Positions 1 through 8,111 of a DNA stretch of 64,000 nt are shown here, one piece after another. The translations under genes were made by a program, and so were the position numbers. The notes beneath the pieces are model-generated. The model saw nothing but the letters and a program-made list of their open reading frames with translations, was not told the origin of the DNA and did not search any database. The stretch's first letter is position 1. Each line of letters opens with the position of its first letter. Source of the stretch: Streptomyces sp. HUAS ZL42 (lineage in GTDB: Bacteria > Actinomycetota > Actinomycetes > Streptomycetales > Streptomycetaceae); contig NZ_CP160403.1 of the NCBI RefSeq assembly GCF_040782645.1, forward strand, positions 3,100,001 through 3,164,000. Direction: 5' to 3'.

Positions 1-387
1 GCCGTAGCCCTGCGGATAGCCGGGGTAGCCGTATCCGCCGGGAGCCGCCGGGCCGGTCGGCGCGATGGGCGGGGGCGGCACGGCGGAACCCGGGCCGCCG
101 ACGGGAGCGGACGCGGCCGCGCCGGGAGGCGCGTAACCGGGCGGGGGGTAGCCCGGCGCGCCGTAGCCCGGCGGCGGGTAGCCGGCGGGGGTGGAGCCGG
201 GCGGGGTGAGTCCGTCGTTCGGCATCGCGATGACCGTGGCCTGGTCGTGCACGGACGGCGGCTGAGCCGTGGGGGGCTGCCCGGCGGCGGGCTGCTGGTT
301 CTTCTCCAGTGACGGCTTGTTCTCCGGCGCCGCCCACGGGTCGGGGCCGGCTGCGGCGTCCCCGCTCGGCTGCGTCGCGTCCGTCAT
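1..387 (-). CDS. Pro/Gly/Tyr-rich protein, N-terminal part (cut by window edge)
   Basis: Only the first 129 residues are visible and the gene runs off the left edge. The protein opens MTDATQPSGDAAAG and quickly becomes low-complexity, with PPPGY and APGY-type repeats from about residue 70. An ATG at 387 is preceded by a good GAGGGGG ribosome site, so the start is secure. Proline/glycine/tyrosine-rich leaders like this are common in actinobacterial cytosolic tails that precede a membrane domain (for example DUF4190-type proteins), but the diagnostic part lies outside the window. The gene is divergent from the deaminase at 562. Confidence 0.7.
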   Translation of the reverse strand, partial: MTDATQPSGDAAAGPDPWAAPENKPSLEKNQQPAAGQPPTAQPPSVHDQATVIAMPNDGLTPPGSTPAGYPPPGYGAPGYPPPGYAPPGAAASAPVGGPGSAVPPPPIAPTGPAAPGGYGYPGYPQGYG

Positions 388-561
388 GTCAAGTCCCCCT
401 CGATCGATCGTTCCGTCATGCTACGGCCTCACCACGCACGCTCCCGCCGGGTCCTCCCCCGCCCGTGCCCCACCCCGCGTCCTACGATGTCCGTGCACTC
501 GATCAGCCGATCACCCGCGCCACACCGACACGGTGCACGGCGCCCTGCCGGGGAGGCCCCC

Positions 562-1620
562 TTGACCGACCACGTGGACGCGCGCGCCCCGCGCGACCTG
601 CACGCCTTCATCGCCGGACTGCCCAAGGCCGAACTGCACGTCCACCATGTCGGCTCCGCCTCCCCCCGCATCGTCTCCGAACTGGCCGCCCGCCACCCCG
701 ACTCCAAGGTGCCCACGGACGCCGAGGCCCTGGTCGACTTCTTCACGTTCACGGACTTCGCCCACTTCATCGATGTGTACCTGTCCGTCGTCGACCTGAT
801 CCGCACCCCGGAGGACGTGCGGCTGCTGACGTACGAGGTGGCCCGGGACCTGGCCCGGCAGCAGGTGCGCTACGCCGAGCTGACCATCACCCCGTTCTCC
901 TCGACCCGGCGCGGGATCGACGAACTGGCCTTCATGGACGCGATCGAGGACGCCCGCAAGGCGGCGGAGGCCGAGTTCGGGACCGTCCTGCGCTGGTGCT
1001 TCGACATCCCCGGCGAGGCGGGCCTCGAGTCCGCCGAGGAGACCGCCCGCCTCGCCACCGACGACCGGGTGCGTCCCGAGGGGCTGGTCTCCTTCGGGCT
1101 CGGCGGGCCCGAAATCGGCGTACCGCGGCCGCAGTTCAAGCCGTACTTCGACCGGGCCATCGCGGCCGGGCTGCGCTCGGTGCCGCACGCCGGCGAGACG
1201 ACCGGCCCGGAGACGGTGTGGGACGCGCTGACCCATCTGCGCGCCGAGCGCATCGGGCACGGCACCAACTCCTTCCAGGACCCGAAGCTCCTCGCGCACC
1301 TCGCCGATCATCGGATCCCGCTGGAGGTGTGCCCGACCTCCAACATCGCCACCCGCGCGGTCCGCACCCTCGACGAGCACCCGATCAAGGAGTTCGTGCG
1401 GGCCGGAATCCTGGTCACGATCAACTCCGACGACCCGCCGATGTTCGGCACCGACCTCAACAACGAGTACGCCGTCGCCGCCCGCCTCCTCGACCTCGAC
1501 GAACGGGGGCTGGCCGACCTCGCCAGGAACGCCGTCGAGGCGTCCTTCCTCGACGAGCCCGGCAAGGCGCGCATCAAGGACGAGATCGACAGGTACACCG
1601 CCGGGTGGCTCGCCCCCTGA
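562..1620 (+). CDS. Aminodeoxyfutalosine deaminase (adenosine deaminase family)
   Basis: This 352-residue TIM-barrel metallo-deaminase probably converts 6-amino-6-deoxyfutalosine to futalosine in the menaquinone pathway, although such proteins are usually labelled adenosine deaminase. Visible motifs are the zinc ligands H26 and H28 in ELHVHHVG, the catalytic HAGE (H209, E212), and the SDDPP segment (D290, D291). Arg36 follows strand 1 in GSASPR. An Arg after strand 1 was proposed as a specificity residue in the characterised S. avermitilis enzyme Sav2595, which as I recall sits in this same neighbourhood. The start is TTG at 562 behind GGGGAGG; longer in-frame starts at 418 or 487 add low-complexity sequence and lack a ribosome site. 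Family is certain, substrate is inferred. Confidence 0.88.
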   Translation: MTDHVDARAPRDLHAFIAGLPKAELHVHHVGSASPRIVSELAARHPDSKVPTDAEALVDFFTFTDFAHFIDVYLSVVDLIRTPEDVRLLTYEVARDLARQQVRYAELTITPFSSTRRGIDELAFMDAIEDARKAAEAEFGTVLRWCFDIPGEAGLESAEETARLATDDRVRPEGLVSFGLGGPEIGVPRPQFKPYFDRAIAAGLRSVPHAGETTGPETVWDALTHLRAERIGHGTNSFQDPKLLAHLADHRIPLEVCPTSNIATRAVRTLDEHPIKEFVRAGILVTINSDDPPMFGTDLNNEYAVAARLLDLDERGLADLARNAVEASFLDEPGKARIKDEIDRYTAGWLAP

Positions 1621-1638
1621 CTTCAGCACAATGGGCCC

Positions 1639-2322
1639 ATGCAGACAGTGACTGCCGTGGCCCATCGCGGCGACCCCTACCGCGTCCGTGAGAACACGAT
1701 CGACTCGCTGCGTTCCGCGCTCGACCTGGGCGCGGACGCGGTCGAGATCGACGTACGGCTCACCCGTGACGGCGTGCCCGTGCTGCTGCACGACGAGACG
1801 CTGAAACGGCTGTGGGAGCAGGACCGGCCGCTGCTCTCGCTGTCGGAGGCGGAGGTGCGCGGGCTGACGGACGGCAAGGTGCCGACGCTGGCGGAGGCGC
1901 TGGCGGCGACCGACGGCAGCCGGGTGATGCTCGACCTGCCGGGCCATCCCGATGTGCGGGCGGCGCGCCGGGTCGTGGACGTCGTCCGCGAGTGCGGGGC
2001 GGCGGACCGCGTGTACTACTGCGCGGGCGCCCCGGCCATGCTCGCCGTGCGCGCGGCCGACCCGGCGGCCGAGATCGCCCTGACCTGGACGACCCTGGCC
2101 CCACCGCGGCCCGCGCTGCTCGCGGCCGTGGCGCCGCGCTGGCTCAACTACCGCTTCCCGCTGGTCGACCGCGCCCTCGCCGAACGCGTCCACCACGACG
2201 GCTACCTGCTCTCCGTCTGGACCCCCGACACCCGCCGCTCCATGCGCCGTCTGCTGGACCTGGGCGTCGACTCGATCACGACGAACCGCGTCGACGTGCT
2301 GTGCGCGTTGCGCGCGAGGTGA
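1639..2322 (+). CDS. Glycerophosphodiester phosphodiesterase family protein
   Basis: The 227-residue protein has the GDPD fold signature. There is an N-terminal AHRGDPYRVRENTI segment with the first catalytic His, then AVEIDVRLTRDG with the metal-binding Glu/Asp, then PVLLHDE with the second His, and a C-terminal SVWTPD..GVDSITTN strand typical of the family. It would hydrolyse glycerophosphodiesters to glycerol-3-phosphate and an alcohol. There is no signal peptide, so it is cytosolic. It begins 18 bases after the deaminase stop and may be co-transcribed, although no strong ribosome site is seen. Its length is at the short end for the family. Confidence 0.85.
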   Translation: MQTVTAVAHRGDPYRVRENTIDSLRSALDLGADAVEIDVRLTRDGVPVLLHDETLKRLWEQDRPLLSLSEAEVRGLTDGKVPTLAEALAATDGSRVMLDLPGHPDVRAARRVVDVVRECGAADRVYYCAGAPAMLAVRAADPAAEIALTWTTLAPPRPALLAAVAPRWLNYRFPLVDRALAERVHHDGYLLSVWTPDTRRSMRRLLDLGVDSITTNRVDVLCALRAR

Positions 2323-2341
2323 GGCGTGGCAGCGGGACCGC

Positions 2342-4003
2342 TCACACGCGCGAGCGCTGAGGCACCGTCGCCGGGTCGGCGGGCGTCGAGCGGGTGACGT
2401 ACTGCGGTACGGGCGTGTCGTCCTTGCCGGTGTCGCGGACGAGGCCGTAGCGCTTCGCACCCTGCGGGGGGCCCTGCTTGACGTCCTCCTCCACCTCGTC
2501 CCAGGTCGTCGGGAAGACGTTCAGGCCGTAGTCGGCGCCCCGCTCGTTCACGGTGAGGGTGACGCTGCCGTCGACGTAGAAGTACTCGTTCTGCCACATC
2601 TGCTGGGTGCCGGCCGGCAGGACGGCGTAGCCGGTGGCCGAGCTGCCCATGCCGGTGGCGGAGCTGTCGGTGCTGCTGACGGGGTCGTCCATGCGGCGGC
2701 CGCCGCCCGAGGCGACGTGGAAGAGCTTGCCCTTCAGTCCGGTCCAGGCCGGCATGACCAGGTTGCCGGCCCGGTACTGCGGCGAGATCTGCCAGCGGAC
2801 GAGGACATAGCCCTGGCCGCTGAGCGTCACGCTGTCCCCGCGGTGGTTCATCGTGGCGTGCGCGCCGCCGCTGCTGGTGATCCCCTTCTCGGGCCGGTGC
2901 GGCAGGGCCACGGGTGGCGTGTCCGGGTCCGGTGCCCGGTCGACGGCGTCGACGACCGTGCCGTACAGCTCGGGTGTCGCGCTCGGGGTGGGTGACGGCG
3001 GGACCGAAGGCGTGGGCGGGGCGGAGGACGGCGACGGGCCGGGTGTGCTCGCCGCCGTCGAGACCGTCGCCGCGCGGGGCGGCGGGGCGCCCGGCGTCTG
3101 GGTGACGACGTACGCGCCGCCCGCTGCGATGGTCGCGCCCGCGGTGACGGCGACGGCCGGCTTGGTCAGGGCGCCCAGCACCTTGGCGGACCAGCCGACC
3201 GACGTGCCGGCGGCGGTGGCCGCCACCGCCGTCTTGCCGCCGAAGGCCAGGGACAGCGTGAAGCCGACCGGGACGGGGACGAGCGCGATGCCCACGAGGA
3301 GCCGTTCGGCCGGTACGACCGACTCGCGCGCGTCACCGCAGTAGCCGCAGCCCCGGATGTGCCGGGCCAGCCGCTTGCGCCACACCGAGTCGGGGTGCCC
3401 GTCCCAGCGGGCGGTCAGTTCGCGCAGTCCGGGGCAGGCGCCGTCCAGCGCCCGGACGATGCCGCGCGCGGTCTCGAGGCGCTCCTTCATGCGCTGGACG
3501 CGCACGGCGGCGTGCTGCCGGCTGATCCCGACGGCCGCGGCCAGTTCCCGCCGGGTGAGCTCGCCCGCGACCTCCAGCCACCACAGCGACAGCAACTGCC
3601 GGTCCTCGGCGTCCAGCCAGCGCACCGCCTCCGCGACCTCGCGCCGCTGGCCCTCCAACTGCAGCCGCAGCACGGTGAGTTCCGCGAAGTCGGCGGCGTC
3701 GCCCTGCGCCACGCTCTCGTCCAGCCGCTGGGCGGACCTGCGGCGCGCACGGTCCCGGACCTGACGCATCGCGATCGCCACGAGCCAGGACCGGAAGCTG
3801 TCCGGGTCGCGCAGCGAGCCGAGGTTGTCGACGGCGCGCAGCATGGTCTCCTGGACGACGTCGTCGACGTCGGCGTGACCGTTCAGGGCGCGTCCGACGA
3901 TGTTGTAGACCAGCGGCAGCCACCCCTCGACCAGCTCGTCCAGCGCCTGCCGGTCGCCGGCCTGCGCTGCCGCGATGGTGTCGCGCCATTGCCGCGTGTC
4001 CAC
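2342..4003 (-). CDS. ECF-type sigma factor fused to zinc-motif, membrane and extracytoplasmic domain
   Basis: A 553-residue protein with sigma-70 region 2 (about residues 20-95, including DVDDVVQETMLRAV and FRSWLVAIAMRQV) and region 4 (about 130-180, with a helix-turn-helix in TRRELAAAVGISRQHA). Next comes HIRGCGYC, an H-x3-C-x2-C motif like that of zinc-binding anti-sigma domains, then hydrophobic segments (near LLVGIALVPVPVGFTLSL and AVAVTAGATIAAGGAYVV), a Pro/Ser/Thr linker, and a roughly 190-residue probably extracytoplasmic domain. This is a sigma and anti-sigma-like sensor in one chain. GTG 4003 sits behind GGAAAGGAC; ATG 4042 would add 13 residues. The target regulon is unknown. Confidence 0.82.
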   Translation of the reverse strand: MDTRQWRDTIAAAQAGDRQALDELVEGWLPLVYNIVGRALNGHADVDDVVQETMLRAVDNLGSLRDPDSFRSWLVAIAMRQVRDRARRRSAQRLDESVAQGDAADFAELTVLRLQLEGQRREVAEAVRWLDAEDRQLLSLWWLEVAGELTRRELAAAVGISRQHAAVRVQRMKERLETARGIVRALDGACPGLRELTARWDGHPDSVWRKRLARHIRGCGYCGDARESVVPAERLLVGIALVPVPVGFTLSLAFGGKTAVAATAAGTSVGWSAKVLGALTKPAVAVTAGATIAAGGAYVVTQTPGAPPPRAATVSTAASTPGPSPSSAPPTPSVPPSPTPSATPELYGTVVDAVDRAPDPDTPPVALPHRPEKGITSSGGAHATMNHRGDSVTLSGQGYVLVRWQISPQYRAGNLVMPAWTGLKGKLFHVASGGGRRMDDPVSSTDSSATGMGSSATGYAVLPAGTQQMWQNEYFYVDGSVTLTVNERGADYGLNVFPTTWDEVEEDVKQGPPQGAKRYGLVRDTGKDDTPVPQYVTRSTPADPATVPQRSRV

Positions 4004-4347
4004 GTCGTCCTTTCCAGGGCCGGGCTCACTTCGCTTCCGCACGCACCCTCTCAGGCGGGCCCGGGGTGATGGCTATGCCGGGGATCACAGTGAGGAGACG
4101 GAGTGAAGGCTTCCGGGATAACAGTTTTCTGGTGTTCCGCGGGCGGGAACGCACGGCCGGAGGTGATCACGAACTGGCGTCGCCGGGCCGGACTCCGGGC
4201 CCCGCGCACCGCACGGCATCCAGCCCGGGACGGCCTCACGGACTTCCTCGAGGAGTTGTACGAGCAGCGCTGGTACCAGGCGGTGCGTCGCTTCGACCGC
4301 ACGATCGAAGATCACCGGTGCGACCCGCGACCTGAGCCCGGCGGCGC
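4004..4347 (+). other. 344-base gap with a possible coding remnant
   Basis: This gap separates the sigma-factor gene from a membrane-protein gene, both on the minus strand. On the plus strand a frame opened by GTG 4103, behind GAGGAGACGGA, runs across it. The part at about 4235-4330 (…TDFLEELYEQRW…) has strongly GC-biased third codon positions, like real Streptomyces coding sequence. The frame then runs antisense through the membrane-protein gene, so no intact gene can be called. It could be the decayed remnant of a lost gene. I recognise no family. Confidence 0.3.
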
Positions 4348-4869
4348 TCAAGTAGCAAGCGCCGGAACGGAGTTCGCGGTGAGCCCCTCAAGTCGCTTGA
4401 TCTTCCCGCGCACGACGTACAGCGGGATCACCCCGAACACCCCGAACGACATGTCGATCACCGTCCACCAGAAGGGAATTCCCCGGATCGGCCCGCAGAT
4501 CAGCGCGAGCGGGATGATCCCGGCGCAGGCGATCATCCCGAACTCGACGACCCAGATGTTGCGGACCGGGTCGCGGTAGGGGCCGTAGAAGGCGACCGCG
4601 ATGACGAGGTGCGCGAAGGCCAGCCAGTCCGTGCCGTAGAGGAGGAAGGGGTATTCGGCGTCGGCGGTGTCGAGCCCGCGCCGGACGCGCTCGATCCACT
4701 CCATCAGGGCGGGCAGGTGCTCCGGCACGGACAGGGCCCGCAACAGGTCCTCCGTCCAGCGCAGTTCGTGAACCAGGGGGAAGGCCGTGGCGCCACTGAG
4801 CACCAGGCAGACGACGAAGAGGATCAGCCACGCGCGGATGCCCTTCAGCAGGGCGGCTCTGTCGATCAT
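4348..4869 (-). CDS. Small integral membrane protein
   Basis: A 173-residue protein of unknown family with four predicted membrane helices: near AWLILFVVCLVLSGATAF, WLAFAHLVIAVAFYG, EFGMIACAGIIPLALICG and TVIDMSFGVFGVIPLYVV. A longer reading from 5031 would cross the copper-type operators and add non-conserved sequence, so ATG 4869 was preferred; its ribosome site is weak. It is transcribed away from the secreted protein at 5052, and the two operators lie between them, so copper control of both is possible. No metal-binding motif is evident in this protein. Confidence 0.72.
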   Translation of the reverse strand: MIDRAALLKGIRAWLILFVVCLVLSGATAFPLVHELRWTEDLLRALSVPEHLPALMEWIERVRRGLDTADAEYPFLLYGTDWLAFAHLVIAVAFYGPYRDPVRNIWVVEFGMIACAGIIPLALICGPIRGIPFWWTVIDMSFGVFGVIPLYVVRGKIKRLEGLTANSVPALAT

Positions 4870-4946
4870 GGCGAAAGCGTACGCCTGTAATTGAACACGT
4901 TCAAAACTTCCCCCTAACTCTCCGCTGAACCATTTCCCTCTTCCCG

Positions 4947-4967
4947 TTATACCCCAGGGGGGTATAA
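4947..4967. promoter_or_regulatory. CsoR-like copper operator 1
   Basis: A perfect inverted repeat, TTATACCCC-agg-GGGGTATAA, 21 bases long. The A/T-flanked C-run facing a G-run is the pattern of CsoR copper-repressor operators in Streptomyces and mycobacteria. It lies between the divergent genes starting at 4869 and 5052. Binding by CsoR is inferred from the pattern only; no csoR gene is in the window. Confidence 0.65.
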
Positions 4968-4981
4968 GCTCCATCCCATGC

Positions 4982-4998
4982 ATACCCCCGATGGGTAT
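4982..4998. promoter_or_regulatory. CsoR-like copper operator 2
   Basis: A second inverted repeat, ATACCC-n5-GGGTAT, centred 33 bases (about three helical turns) from operator 1, so both sites present the same face of the helix. It is closer to the secreted-protein gene at 5052. Confidence 0.6.
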
Positions 4999-5051
4999 AA
5001 GGGGCAGTCCGCGCCCCCGCAGGACAAGCACCCAGCACCGAGGAGTCCGTC

Positions 5052-5930
5052 ATGAGGCCCCTGACGAAGATCGGCGGCTTCACGGCCGCACTCGTCGTGA
5101 CCTTCGGCGCCGCCTACGGGATCGGCGACGTCATCGCCCCGGTCACCACCGACACCGGCGCGCAGACCGACGAGCACGGCGGTCACACCGCACCCGCGGC
5201 CGACGACACGGTCCCGGCCGGGCTGCAGGTCTCCGAGGACGGCTACACGCTCGACCTGGAGACGCCTGCCGTCCAGGCCGAACGCAGGAGCACCCTGCGC
5301 TTCGTCATCCGCGACGCGCACGGCGACCCGGTGACCGTGTACCGGACCGAGCACACCAAGCAACTGCACCTGATCCTCGCCTCACGCGACCTCACCACGT
5401 ACCGCCATCTGCACCCCACGCGGGCCGCCGACGGCACCTGGAGCGTCCCCGCCGAACTCCCGTCCGCCGGCAGCTACCGGGTCTTCGCCGACTTCGTCCC
5501 GGCTGCGCAGGACGAGGGCCTGACCCTGGGCACCGACCTGACGGTCACCGGCCGCCACACGGCGACCGAACTGCCACCGGCCGCCGCCACCGCGACGGTG
5601 GACGGCTACACCGTGCGGCTCGACGGCGCCCTGAACGCGGGCGGGGAAAGCGACCTGACCTTCACCGTCACCCGCGGCGGCAGGCCCGTCACCACCCTTC
5701 AGCCCTATCTCGGCGCCTACGGCCACCTCGTCGCCCTGCGCTCCGGCGACCTCGCCTATCTGCACGTCCACCCGCACGACGAGGCCGAGGGAACGAAGAC
5801 GTCCGGACCGAAGGTCGCCTTCTCGGCCGCCGTGCCCAGCACCGGCGACTACCGGCTGTTCCTGGACTTCAAGGTCGACAAAACGGTGCACACGGCGGCG
5901 TTCACCGTGCGCGCCCATGCGTCGTCGTAG
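5052..5930 (+). CDS. Secreted or membrane-anchored His-containing protein, probably copper-related
   Basis: A 292-residue protein with an N-terminal hydrophobic segment (about residues 8-28, KIGGFTAALVVTFGAAYGIG) acting as signal or anchor. A His-rich stretch, DEHGGH, follows. Two similar beta-rich halves carry His clusters: YRHLHPTRA in the first and YLHVHPHDEAEG in the second. The paired His motifs and the CsoR-type operators upstream suggest an extracytoplasmic copper-binding or copper-response role. This is inference, since no characterised family was recognised. ATG 5052 follows an AGGAG ribosome site. Confidence 0.75.
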   Translation: MRPLTKIGGFTAALVVTFGAAYGIGDVIAPVTTDTGAQTDEHGGHTAPAADDTVPAGLQVSEDGYTLDLETPAVQAERRSTLRFVIRDAHGDPVTVYRTEHTKQLHLILASRDLTTYRHLHPTRAADGTWSVPAELPSAGSYRVFADFVPAAQDEGLTLGTDLTVTGRHTATELPPAAATATVDGYTVRLDGALNAGGESDLTFTVTRGGRPVTTLQPYLGAYGHLVALRSGDLAYLHVHPHDEAEGTKTSGPKVAFSAAVPSTGDYRLFLDFKVDKTVHTAAFTVRAHASS

Positions 5931-5945
5931 CCGGAGCGGGCACCT

Positions 5946-6365
5946 TCATGCCGGCCGTACCAGTCCGGTGTCGTACGCGAAGATCACCGCCTGGACCCGG
6001 TCCCGGACGCCGATCTTCATGAGGATGCGGCTGACATGGGACTAGACGGTGGTCTCGGCGACGGAGAGCCGCTCGGCGATCTCGGCGTTGCTCAGGCCGG
6101 TCGCGATGGCGACGAGGACCTCACGTTCGCGCTCGGTGAGGGCGGACAACTGTTGCTGCTGCACCGGGGTCTGGCCGGGGAAGCGGTCGGAGGCGTCGAT
6201 GAACTTGCGGGTCGGGCCCGGGGAGATGACCGCGTCCCCGGCGGCGACCGCGCGGATGCCGGTGACGAGTTCGTCGGGCTGCACGTGCTTCAGCAGCATC
6301 TCGCGGGGGATGCGGGCGCGTTCGGTGGCGGCGGCGAGGCGGGCGTTCTGGTCGCGGTCTCCGCG
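5946..6365 (-). pseudogene. Chimeric remnant: histidine kinase fragment fused to NarL-type response regulator, with internal stop
   Basis: Reading from 6365 down, the first codons give RDQNARLAAATERAR…REM, the dimerisation helix just before the phospho-His of a NarL-partner kinase. This runs directly into LLKHVQPDELVTGIRAV, the end of a response-regulator receiver domain, and then a LuxR helix-turn-helix (SALTEREREVLVAIATGL…). The kinase catalytic domain and most of the receiver are missing, so a deletion joined the two genes in frame. A TAG at 6044-6042 interrupts the helix-turn-helix where relatives have Lys (ETTV*SHVSRILMKIG). Coding resumes to a TGA at 5946. The remnant is certainly non-functional. 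Confidence 0.82.
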
Positions 6366-6367
6366 CC

Positions 6368-6952
6368 GTGGGCTGCAGCGGCGCCACGATCGCCGAGCTC
6401 ACGGCGCCCCGGTCGACCAAGCACGGCACCAACCCCGCCCAGCTCACGGCCCTCTCCGCGAGGACCCGGCTGGTCACCATCGGTATCGGCGGCAACGACA
6501 TCGGATTCAGCTCCATGATCACGCCCTGCGTCGTCATGGGTAGGGCGTACGACGTCCTCGGCCGCGGCAAGTACATCTCCGAGGACGCTCCCTGGGGGAG
6601 GTCGGGCGCCGCGCACCCCGGGCCCGCGTCCACGTCGTCGGCTATCCGGCGATCCTGCCGTCCGACGCCTCCGCCCGCGGCCGCGAACCGCCCCTCGCGC
6701 CCGGCGGCATCGACTGTCTCCGGGAGAAGGAGCAGCAGCTCAACACCGCGCTGCGTGAGTAGGCCCGCGTGGCCGGAGCGACCTACGTCGCCATCTGCGC
6801 GCCCTCCGAGGGACACGACGCCGGCTCGGCAGCCGGCTCACGCTGGATCGAGCCTCTGCGCCCCAGCAGCCCCGCAGCCGCCGGCCACCCAAACGCGCGG
6901 CGAGCGCGGCATGGCCGACGCGGTCCTGCGCGCGATGCACGTCCCGGGGTGA
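6368..6952 (+). pseudogene. Decayed SGNH/GDSL-type lipase fragment
   Basis: Pieces of a Streptomyces secreted SGNH hydrolase are readable in shifting frames. GCSGATIAEL and RLVTIGIGGNDIGF (block III GxND) are in one frame. HVVGYPAILP and CLREKEQQLNTALRE are in another, ended by TAG near 6760 and continued by ARVAGATYVAICAPSEGHDA. A final shift gives GERGMADAVLRAM to the stop at 6952. The signal peptide and GDSL block are absent because the 5' end abuts the kinase remnant. The catalytic His block is not recognisable, so the gene is dead. Confidence 0.8.
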
Positions 6953-6983
6953 ACGCCGGACGGCTCGAGCAGGACGGCCGGAC

Positions 6984-8009
6984 TCAGCTCACCGGTGGAG
7001 GCCCACTGGTCCCCCGCACCACCAGCTTCGGGTCCAGCACCGCTTCCCGCGGCTCCAGTCCGGGGTCCTCCAGCCGCTCCACGGCGAACCGCACGGCGTG
7101 CTCCGACATGAGCACCGCGTCCTGGCGCACCGTGGTCAGGCCGATCGGCATCAGGTGGGAGAGGTGACTGTCGTCGTATCCGACCACGGACAGGTCGCGC
7201 GGGACCTCGACACCGGACCGGGTCAGCGACATCAACAAACCCATCGCGCTGCGGTCGTTGCCCGCCAGGACCGCCGTGGGCAACGGCAGGCCCTTGTCGC
7301 GCTCGGCGAGAAGGAGACGGCCGGTCTCGATGCCCGACTGCTCGGTGTGATCGCCGGGGATCACCCGCGTCTCGGACACAAGTCCGTGACGGCGCATGGC
7401 CGCACGGTAGGCGCGCCGCCGCTCGGCCGAGCCGGGGCCCTGGCCGCCGTCGATGTGAACGATCCGGCGGTGTCCCAGCTCGACGAGGTGGTCCATCGCC
7501 TGACGTACGCCCTTGCCCTCGGCGGAGTGCACGAAGTCCACATGGGCGTGCGGGACCCGGCGGCTGACGGAGACGGCGACCGTGCGGCGTCCCAGCTCGG
7601 CGAGGAAGGCGGGCTCCGCGAAGGAGCCGAGCAGGATCACCGCCTCGCAGCGGTGGCTCAGCAGTGCCTCCACGGCCTTCTCCTCGCTGCGGCCCTGGGT
7701 GGCGCCGGACAGCAGGACTTCGTAGCCGAGGCGCTCGGCCTCGGGGTAGATGCCCTCGATGAGGTTCGTGTGGAAGGTCTGGTGCACGGTGAACATCACG
7801 CCGAGCGTGCGGCTGCGGCCGCGCGCCAGCAACCGGGCCGCACTGTCGGGCCGGTAGCCGATCTCGTCGGCCACGCGCAGCACCCGCTGACGCGTCTCCT
7901 CGCTCGCTCCCGGCTGGTTGCGGAACACGATCGAGACGAGCGCCCGGGAGACGCCCGCCTTCGCGGCCACGTCCGCCATCGTGGGCCGCTGCTTGTCCGA
8001 CGCATCCAC
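6984..8009 (-). CDS. LacI family transcriptional regulator
   Basis: A 341-residue repressor with an N-terminal LacI helix-turn-helix (residues 10-55: TMADVAAKAGVSRALVS … VADEIGYRPD, including the hinge helix RLLARGRS) and a periplasmic-binding-protein-like sugar-sensing domain ending with the family's VVGYDDSHLS…TTVRQD block. It would repress a carbohydrate gene set, but no sugar transporter or hydrolase is adjacent, so its target is elsewhere or lost. A 19-base palindrome lies 107 bases upstream of its start. Confidence 0.92.
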   Translation of the reverse strand: MDASDKQRPTMADVAAKAGVSRALVSIVFRNQPGASEETRQRVLRVADEIGYRPDSAARLLARGRSRTLGVMFTVHQTFHTNLIEGIYPEAERLGYEVLLSGATQGRSEEKAVEALLSHRCEAVILLGSFAEPAFLAELGRRTVAVSVSRRVPHAHVDFVHSAEGKGVRQAMDHLVELGHRRIVHIDGGQGPGSAERRRAYRAAMRRHGLVSETRVIPGDHTEQSGIETGRLLLAERDKGLPLPTAVLAGNDRSAMGLLMSLTRSGVEVPRDLSVVGYDDSHLSHLMPIGLTTVRQDAVLMSEHAVRFAVERLEDPGLEPREAVLDPKLVVRGTSGPPPVS

Positions 8010-8111
8010 CTGTGAACCACCCTCCGCCGCCGCCCACCCTAGCGGCGATCTCGAAATCCCCCTGCGACAGGCTTTTGACGTGACATTTGGGCTGGGGTCA
8101 TCGTACTCGAT

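Noticed and set aside
562..1620. Plain adenosine deaminase annotation
   Set aside because: The strand-1 region and Arg36 fit the aminodeoxyfutalosine deaminase subgroup better; kept only as a family name.
511..2460. A 649-codon minus-strand frame opposite the deaminase and phosphodiesterase genes
   Set aside because: No domain, no ribosome site, and both opposite-strand genes have catalytic motifs and coding bias.
6580..6610. A second copy of the Streptomyces palindromic repeat near CTCCCTGGGGGAGG
   Set aside because: Only one short arm matches; the hairpin and loop sequence are absent.
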